Shown: in pieces, positions 60,094 through 64,000 of the stretch | Position numbering within the stretch: position 1 is the stretch's first letter | Layout of the letters: each line of letters opens with the position of its first letter | Assembly (NCBI GenBank): GCA_020633205.1 | Contig: JACKEB010000017.1 | Coordinates: 1 to 64,000 of the forward strand | DNA: 64,000 bases | From: Polyangiaceae bacterium | GTDB lineage: Bacteria; Myxococcota_A; Polyangia; Polyangiales; Polyangiaceae | Direction of reading: 5' to 3' | The notes under the pieces: generated by a model | Seen by the model: the letters and a program-made list of their open reading frames with translations, nothing else | Database searches by the model: none | What the model was told of the DNA's origin: nothing | Translations under genes and position numbers: made by a program

Positions 60094-61068
60094 TCAAGGA
60101 CAGGCGTACTGACCGAAATCCGAATAGTCGTTGACCGATCCCGAAGCCACCCACTCAACCGAAGGGTCAAAGGCGTCAGACGGGTTGCGATCGCCGATAT
60201 TAACCGTGCACTTTCGACGAAGGGTTGCGTCGAAGGTCGCTACACCACCTCCGCTCCATCCGGAGCTGGGTGCTTCGCCGAGCTTGCCGATAATGTCCAT
60301 CAGCTGACTGTTGCACCGCAGCTCGACCACGTCGTTGCCGCTGAAGTTCACCGCGAGGGTCGGCGCGATGTTGCACTTCGAGTTCGTCGAGTCGCTCACG
60401 CAAAGCGTGATCACGTCCCCAGCCAGCAGAGTGCCGGTGAGGTTTTCCGATTGAGAGACGGACGTTGTGCCGTTCGAGTAGAGGTTGACGACGCAGCCGT
60501 TGAGACTGGTGGTCCCCCCAGCGTTGTAAATCTCGACGGCCTTGTTTAGTGACCCGCTGCCCTCGATGTACTCGCTGAAGTACAGGTTCACCGCGCCTCC
60601 GCCGCCGGTGCCGCCCGTCGTGCTCCCCGCGGATCCGCCGGTCGCTCCGGTGCCGCCGGTCGTGCTGCCACCTGTGCCCGCCGCACCCGTGCCCGCGCTA
60701 CCGCCCGTTGCGCCGGTCCCCGCGCTGCCGCCCGTCGTCCCTGCGCTGCCGCCCGCACCGCCGGCTCCACCGCTGGTCATGCCTGCGCTGCCGCCCGCGT
60801 CCGAACCAGCCACCGCGCCGGTGCCGCCCGTGGTCCCGCCGCTCGCGCCGCTACCCGCTTGAGCGCCAACGCCGCCGGTGCTCCCCCCGGTGCCGCCGGA
60901 GGTGTCGCCACCGACTCCCGCAGTGCCACCGTTGATCACCAGCACGGGCTGGGGATTCTCGGTGGAGGCGCAGGCGGCGCTGCCTGCCAAAAGCAGGGGT
61001 AAGATCCTCAGAGCGAGCTGCTGAGGGCCAAGATTCGAAGGCAGGATTCCAGTGAGGGCCGAACGCAT
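60094..61068 (-). CDS. Lipoprotein with Gly/Ser/Thr linker and lamin-tail-like domain
   Basis: 324 residues. A signal with lipobox-like SAAC, about 125 residues of Gly/Ser/Thr/Ala linker, then a C-terminal domain of about 165 residues. It starts LYFSEYIEGSGSLNKAVEIY and continues with LNGCVVNLYSNG and GDVITLCVSDS, the pattern of bacterial lamin-tail (LTD) domains often found on secreted nucleases and surface proteins. The linker DNA is itself a low-complexity repeat of GGC/AGC-type codons. Probably surface-displayed; ligand unknown. Confidence 0.75.
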   Translation of the reverse strand: MRSALTGILPSNLGPQQLALRILPLLLAGSAACASTENPQPVLVINGGTAGVGGDTSGGTGGSTGGVGAQAGSGASGGTTGGTGAVAGSDAGGSAGMTSGGAGGAGGSAGTTGGSAGTGATGGSAGTGAAGTGGSTTGGTGATGGSAGSTTGGTGGGGAVNLYFSEYIEGSGSLNKAVEIYNAGGTTSLNGCVVNLYSNGTTSVSQSENLTGTLLAGDVITLCVSDSTNSKCNIAPTLAVNFSGNDVVELRCNSQLMDIIGKLGEAPSSGWSGGGVATFDATLRRKCTVNIGDRNPSDAFDPSVEWVASGSVNDYSDFGQYACP

Positions 61069-61231
61069 GAAGGGCGGAGGATAGCAGCGTCCGAACGCCG
61101 CGCCGGTGTCAGCTACGAAACACGGGCTTTCTAGCGCGAACGGAAAGCTGACCTGCTTCGGAGTGTGTCAGGCCCGAAGAAAATCCGCATTTCCAGGCAA
61201 CGCTGCGGCTTCTAGCGCCGAATCGGGGCCC

Positions 61232-61906
61232 ATGACTCAGCGCATCGAAGGGCCGTCGAAGCTCCCCACGACGCACCAATTCCGTATGGAATCTGCGACT
61301 TCAGGCACCGCGGAGCGCTTCGGGGCCTACCTGCCGAACTCCCTGCAAGGCGCCCGCACGCCGCTCTCCGGTGGAGAAGCTTCACGGCTACTGAGCCAGG
61401 CCTGGGAGCGCGTCCACGGAACGCCACCAAGTGCAAAAACGCTCAGCACGTTGTGGGCCCAGTGGGCCCTCGAGACAGGCCGCGGCCGGTCCATGCGGGG
61501 CTACAACTTCGGCGGCATCAAAGGCACCGCACCCGGCGGCGGGAGCGCCGTGCTCAAGACCCACGAGGGCTACGGCGACCACCGGGTGGCAATCCAAAGT
61601 CGCTTCCGCACCTACGCCACGCCGGAAGCCGGCGCCGCGGACTACGTACGAACGCTCAGCGAGCGCTACCCCGAGGCAACGAAGGCCGCGGCGAGCGGCG
61701 ATGTGCACGGCTTCGTCGCTGGGCTCCGCAAGCGCGGCTACTTCACCGCAGACCCGAACGACTACTCGCGCGCCATCGAGCGCCTGAGCGCCGAGCACAC
61801 GCGCAGCGGCGGCGGCGACTTCTCCCAGCTGAAGGACCCTGGCCCCTGGGTGGACGCGTTACTTCACACCTTGGCCCAGGTGATCGCCCGTCACCGCAGC
61901 GGCTAG
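61232..61906 (+). CDS. Glucosaminidase-domain (FlgJ/GH73-like) protein
   Basis: 224 residues from the ATG giving MTQRIEGPSKLPTTHQF. The core LSTLWAQWALETGRGRSMRG, followed by YNFGGIKG and then FRTYATPEAGAADYVRTLSE, is the pattern of the FlgJ C-terminal and related endo-N-acetylglucosaminidase domains, with the catalytic Glu in ALETGRG. It would cut peptidoglycan glycan strands. No signal peptide is seen, so export is unclear; the longer upstream frame does not supply one either. No flagellar rod genes are nearby. Confidence 0.75.
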   Translation: MTQRIEGPSKLPTTHQFRMESATSGTAERFGAYLPNSLQGARTPLSGGEASRLLSQAWERVHGTPPSAKTLSTLWAQWALETGRGRSMRGYNFGGIKGTAPGGGSAVLKTHEGYGDHRVAIQSRFRTYATPEAGAADYVRTLSERYPEATKAAASGDVHGFVAGLRKRGYFTADPNDYSRAIERLSAEHTRSGGGDFSQLKDPGPWVDALLHTLAQVIARHRSG

Positions 61907-61952
61907 AGCGGCATGCGCGCTTGCAGCATCACAGCAAGCACGGGCTGCGGCG

Positions 61953-62717
61953 CTATCGGCTGACTGGCGGCCGCTTCTTCACGGGTGGCCTTGCGGGCTT
62001 CTTCGGAGCCTTAGCGGGCTTCTTCGGGTGGAGCTTCAGCTCTTCTTTGCCGAGGGCCGTGTCCCCAGGGCTCGCCCAGCTGCCTTTGAGTTTGTCCCCA
62101 CTCACGTCGTAGACCACCGCGCCGCTTCCAGCGCCCCAGCCGACGGTGAGCAAGTCGCCGGTCAGCACGCCCACGCCGCTGTACTGTTCGCCGCTGTCGA
62201 GGTCCCACTTGAGCGCGTAGCTCGCGCCCTGGGGGGCGATCTGAACCTTGCCGGTGTATTTCCCTCCGGATTCATTCGTACCCAGAGTGATGCGGTAGGT
62301 GCCGCGCAAGCCGCTTGGGCCTTTGAGGTTCTCGACGGCTTCGGTGGTGCTGCCGTAGCTCGCCCAGCGACCGTTCAGCGTGCCGCCGTTCACCTTGTAG
62401 ATGACTACACCGCCGCTTGGTGAGGCGGTCCACGCTGCAGCCAAGCGATTCCCGTCAATCAGGCCAACGCCTTGATGGGTGTTGGGAGTGCCTCCCAAGT
62501 CCCAGCGCAAGTGCACCACGCTGCCAGTACGAGCGATCTGGACGGCGCCTTGATAAGCAGAGCCGTCGCTGTTGCGGCCGTCGGTGATGTCGTAAAAGCC
62601 GGTGGAAAGCACCTGAGCCTTCACAGCTCCTGCGTTGGCTGGCTGTGCGGAGCCGAGCAGCGCTCCCAGAGCGATCCCGGGCAACCCGAGCGAGGCAATC
62701 AGCTTGGTCGTGCGCAT
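61953..62717 (-). CDS. Secreted protein with a duplicated beta domain and Lys/Pro tail
   Basis: 254 residues from the ATG giving MRTTKLIASLGLPG. A Sec signal peptide ends in QPANA. Two homologous units of about 85 residues follow: AYQGAVQIARTGSVVHLRWD with GGVVIYKVNGGTLNGRWASYG, and KYTGKVQIAPQGASYALKWD with GAVVYDVSGDKLKGSWASPG. The last 28 residues are Lys/Pro/Ala repeats resembling the histone H1-like tails of some myxobacterial proteins. AGGA lies seven bases before the ATG within a near copy of the dispersed motif. The family is unknown; it is exported. Confidence 0.75.
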   Translation of the reverse strand: MRTTKLIASLGLPGIALGALLGSAQPANAGAVKAQVLSTGFYDITDGRNSDGSAYQGAVQIARTGSVVHLRWDLGGTPNTHQGVGLIDGNRLAAAWTASPSGGVVIYKVNGGTLNGRWASYGSTTEAVENLKGPSGLRGTYRITLGTNESGGKYTGKVQIAPQGASYALKWDLDSGEQYSGVGVLTGDLLTVGWGAGSGAVVYDVSGDKLKGSWASPGDTALGKEELKLHPKKPAKAPKKPARPPVKKRPPVSR

Positions 62718-62723
62718 GTCGTT

Positions 62724-62737
62724 CCTAACCCCCAAAC
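62724..62737 (-). repeat. Dispersed motif, one mismatch, at a ribosome binding site
   Basis: GTTTGGGGGTTAGG then AACG on the minus strand, seven bases before the ATG of the duplicated-domain protein. Its TTAGGA supplies the Shine-Dalgarno-like sequence. Confidence 0.55.
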
Positions 62738-62913
62738 CCTGATCTGACTTACAGGCAGTTTGACGCCGCGACCCCGAAACCCATTCGCACAAAGAATCTC
62801 GAATGCTTTCGGGCTTTTTCCGCGAGAGCGAGTCCACGAATCCGCCCACCAACCGCAAAAACATGTGTGCCGAAAACTGGGCCAATCTGCGCAAGTCATG
62901 ACAGCCGGGGATC

Positions 62914-64000
62914 ATGATGCGCGCACGATGGACTGTACCCGCGGCCTTGGCCGTCACGTGCTCGGCGCTGCTGTTCGGCTGCAACGGCGGTGGCGGCGAG
63001 GAAACGCCCCAGCTCTCCAAGGGCAGCTCCGATGAGATCCCGAACGTTCCGGTACCCCCGGCGGATGGGCCGCGACTTGGAGCGATCAGCTACATCACCA
63101 AGGTGATGGATCGGCCGTCGAAGGACGGTCAGGTGATTGGCCACCTGCACGCAGGTGCGATGGTTCCCCGCGCCGAAGAGCCGTACTCGAAAGACGGCTG
63201 TGAAGGCGGCTGGTACCCGATTCGGCCTCGCGGCTTTGTGTGCGCGGGGGAGCAAGCAACGACCGAGCTCAGCCACCCGACGCTGATCGCGATGGCACAG
63301 CAGCCAAAGCTCGACGACTCATTACCGTACGCATATGCCCGCACCACCAAGACGACGGCGATCTACCAGCGCGACCCTGCTGATGATCACGCGGTGCAAG
63401 AGGTGGGGAAGATCCGCGGTCGCAGTGGCTTGGCCATCGTCGGCTCCTGGAGCGCGAAGGGACCGGAAGGAGACCAGCTGCGCCTCGGCATGATGACCGA
63501 CGGACGCTTCGTGAAGGCTGCGGACCTGAAGAAGGCAGAGTTCAGCGACTTCAAAGGCGTAGAGCTCGGCAACGGCACCGACTTGCCCGTCGCCTTCGTG
63601 GTCAAGCGCGGGGTGCGCGCCTGGCAGGTTGAAAAGGGCGACGCCGACAAGCAAGGCAAGCTCGAGTACCACCAGACCATCATGCTCACGGGCAAATACC
63701 GTGAGGTAAATGGCCTCCGCTACTGGGAGACCAGCGACAACCGCTTCGTGCGCCACCGCGACGTGACGGTGATTCGCCGCAGGGAAAACTTCCCAGAGTT
63801 TGCCAAGGCCGACGAGCGCTGGATCGACATCAGCATCGTCACCGGCTCGATGGTGCTCTACGAGGGCACCAAGCCCGTGTACACCTCCCTGGTCAGCGTC
63901 GGGCGCAATCGCCTGGACGACGAAGGCGAGGCAGTGACGAAGCGCGGCGAATTCAAGGTCACCGCAAAGTTCGTCACGGCAACGACCCTAGACCCGACGA
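62914..64000 (+). CDS. L,D-transpeptidase-like lipoprotein, 3' truncated by the window
   Basis: 362 codons are visible and no stop is reached. The signal peptide has lipobox LFGC (the frame starts with two ATGs). The middle reads as SH3-like repeats (ITKVMDRPSKDGQVIGHLHA, YARTTKTTAIYQRDP). A YkuD-type domain then begins: RWIDISIVTGSMVLYEGTKPVYTSLVSVGRN and later TKRGEFKVTAKFVTATT, where the family has its substrate-binding strands. The catalytic HxxGxxxSHGC part would lie beyond the end. These enzymes form 3-3 cross-links in peptidoglycan or attach lipoproteins. Gene and terminus must be completed from the next contig sequence. Confidence 0.8.
   Translation, partial: MMRARWTVPAALAVTCSALLFGCNGGGGEETPQLSKGSSDEIPNVPVPPADGPRLGAISYITKVMDRPSKDGQVIGHLHAGAMVPRAEEPYSKDGCEGGWYPIRPRGFVCAGEQATTELSHPTLIAMAQQPKLDDSLPYAYARTTKTTAIYQRDPADDHAVQEVGKIRGRSGLAIVGSWSAKGPEGDQLRLGMMTDGRFVKAADLKKAEFSDFKGVELGNGTDLPVAFVVKRGVRAWQVEKGDADKQGKLEYHQTIMLTGKYREVNGLRYWETSDNRFVRHRDVTVIRRRENFPEFAKADERWIDISIVTGSMVLYEGTKPVYTSLVSVGRNRLDDEGEAVTKRGEFKVTAKFVTATTLDPT

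Overview
The window is GC-rich and densely coded on both strands. It suggests a Myxococcota chromosome, probably order Polyangiales. The grounds are several lipoproteins with long Gly/Ser/Ala linkers, a MopE-type repeat lipoprotein, a Ser/Thr kinase and a kinase-like protein with membrane anchors, a Gld-like ABC operon, and housekeeping genes (hisC, priA, lysC, pheT, pckA, prmC) scattered singly. The taxonomy is inference from content, not from a marker gene. No prophage, transposase, CRISPR array, rRNA gene or complete tRNA gene was seen.

Layout. 1-0.9 kb: the tail of an unknown gene, two families of short repeats and a small four-helix-bundle (FHB) gene. 1-10.7 kb: hisC, a TerB-like gene, a minus-strand cluster (large M48 membrane protease, SUFU-domain protein, two small unknowns), two Cys-rich lipoproteins and a desaturase. 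10.7-24.4 kb: lytic transglycosylase, outer-membrane protein, priA, Ser/Thr kinase, linker lipoproteins (one a GH75 chitosanase), lysC, a fliO/fliP-like pair and an inverted pair of small membrane genes, one broken. 24.5-38.3 kb: a four-gene Gld-like ABC operon, pheT, a beta-barrel gene, pckA and a pseudokinase. 38.3-44.9 kb: a seven-gene minus-strand operon with two radical SAM enzymes, a methyltransferase fused to a Cys-rich domain, two HxsD-like proteins, a MopE-like lipoprotein and a Tat-exported protein. 45-53.1 kb: a ClpB-like ATPase, glutaredoxin, prepilin peptidase, a TetR regulator, phosphohexomutase and prmC. 53.1-55.1 kb: two convergent FHB genes, each behind its own repeat arrays. 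55-64 kb: a beta-barrel gene, a protein with two radical SAM domains, further linker lipoproteins, a glucosaminidase and a truncated L,D-transpeptidase.

Two candidates for undescribed systems stand out. (1) A composite module occurs three times: a neighbouring gene's stop codon, then a ~18-bp tandem array and a set of 22-29-bp repeats spaced 40-60 bp, then a structured leader and an FHB gene, always in the orientation of the gene it follows. Loci 1 and 2 share repeat sequences and a 34-nt leader segment, and hairpins follow the FHB genes. (2) The radical SAM/HxsD/MopE operon looks like a protein- or peptide-modification locus with a secreted or outer-membrane substrate. The dual radical SAM protein 11 kb away shares its cysteine signatures.

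A 14-bp word, GTTTGGGGGTGAGG, occurs five times exactly and four times nearly exactly, in genes and between them, and is unexplained. All start sites and families come from reading the sequence alone; no database search was run.
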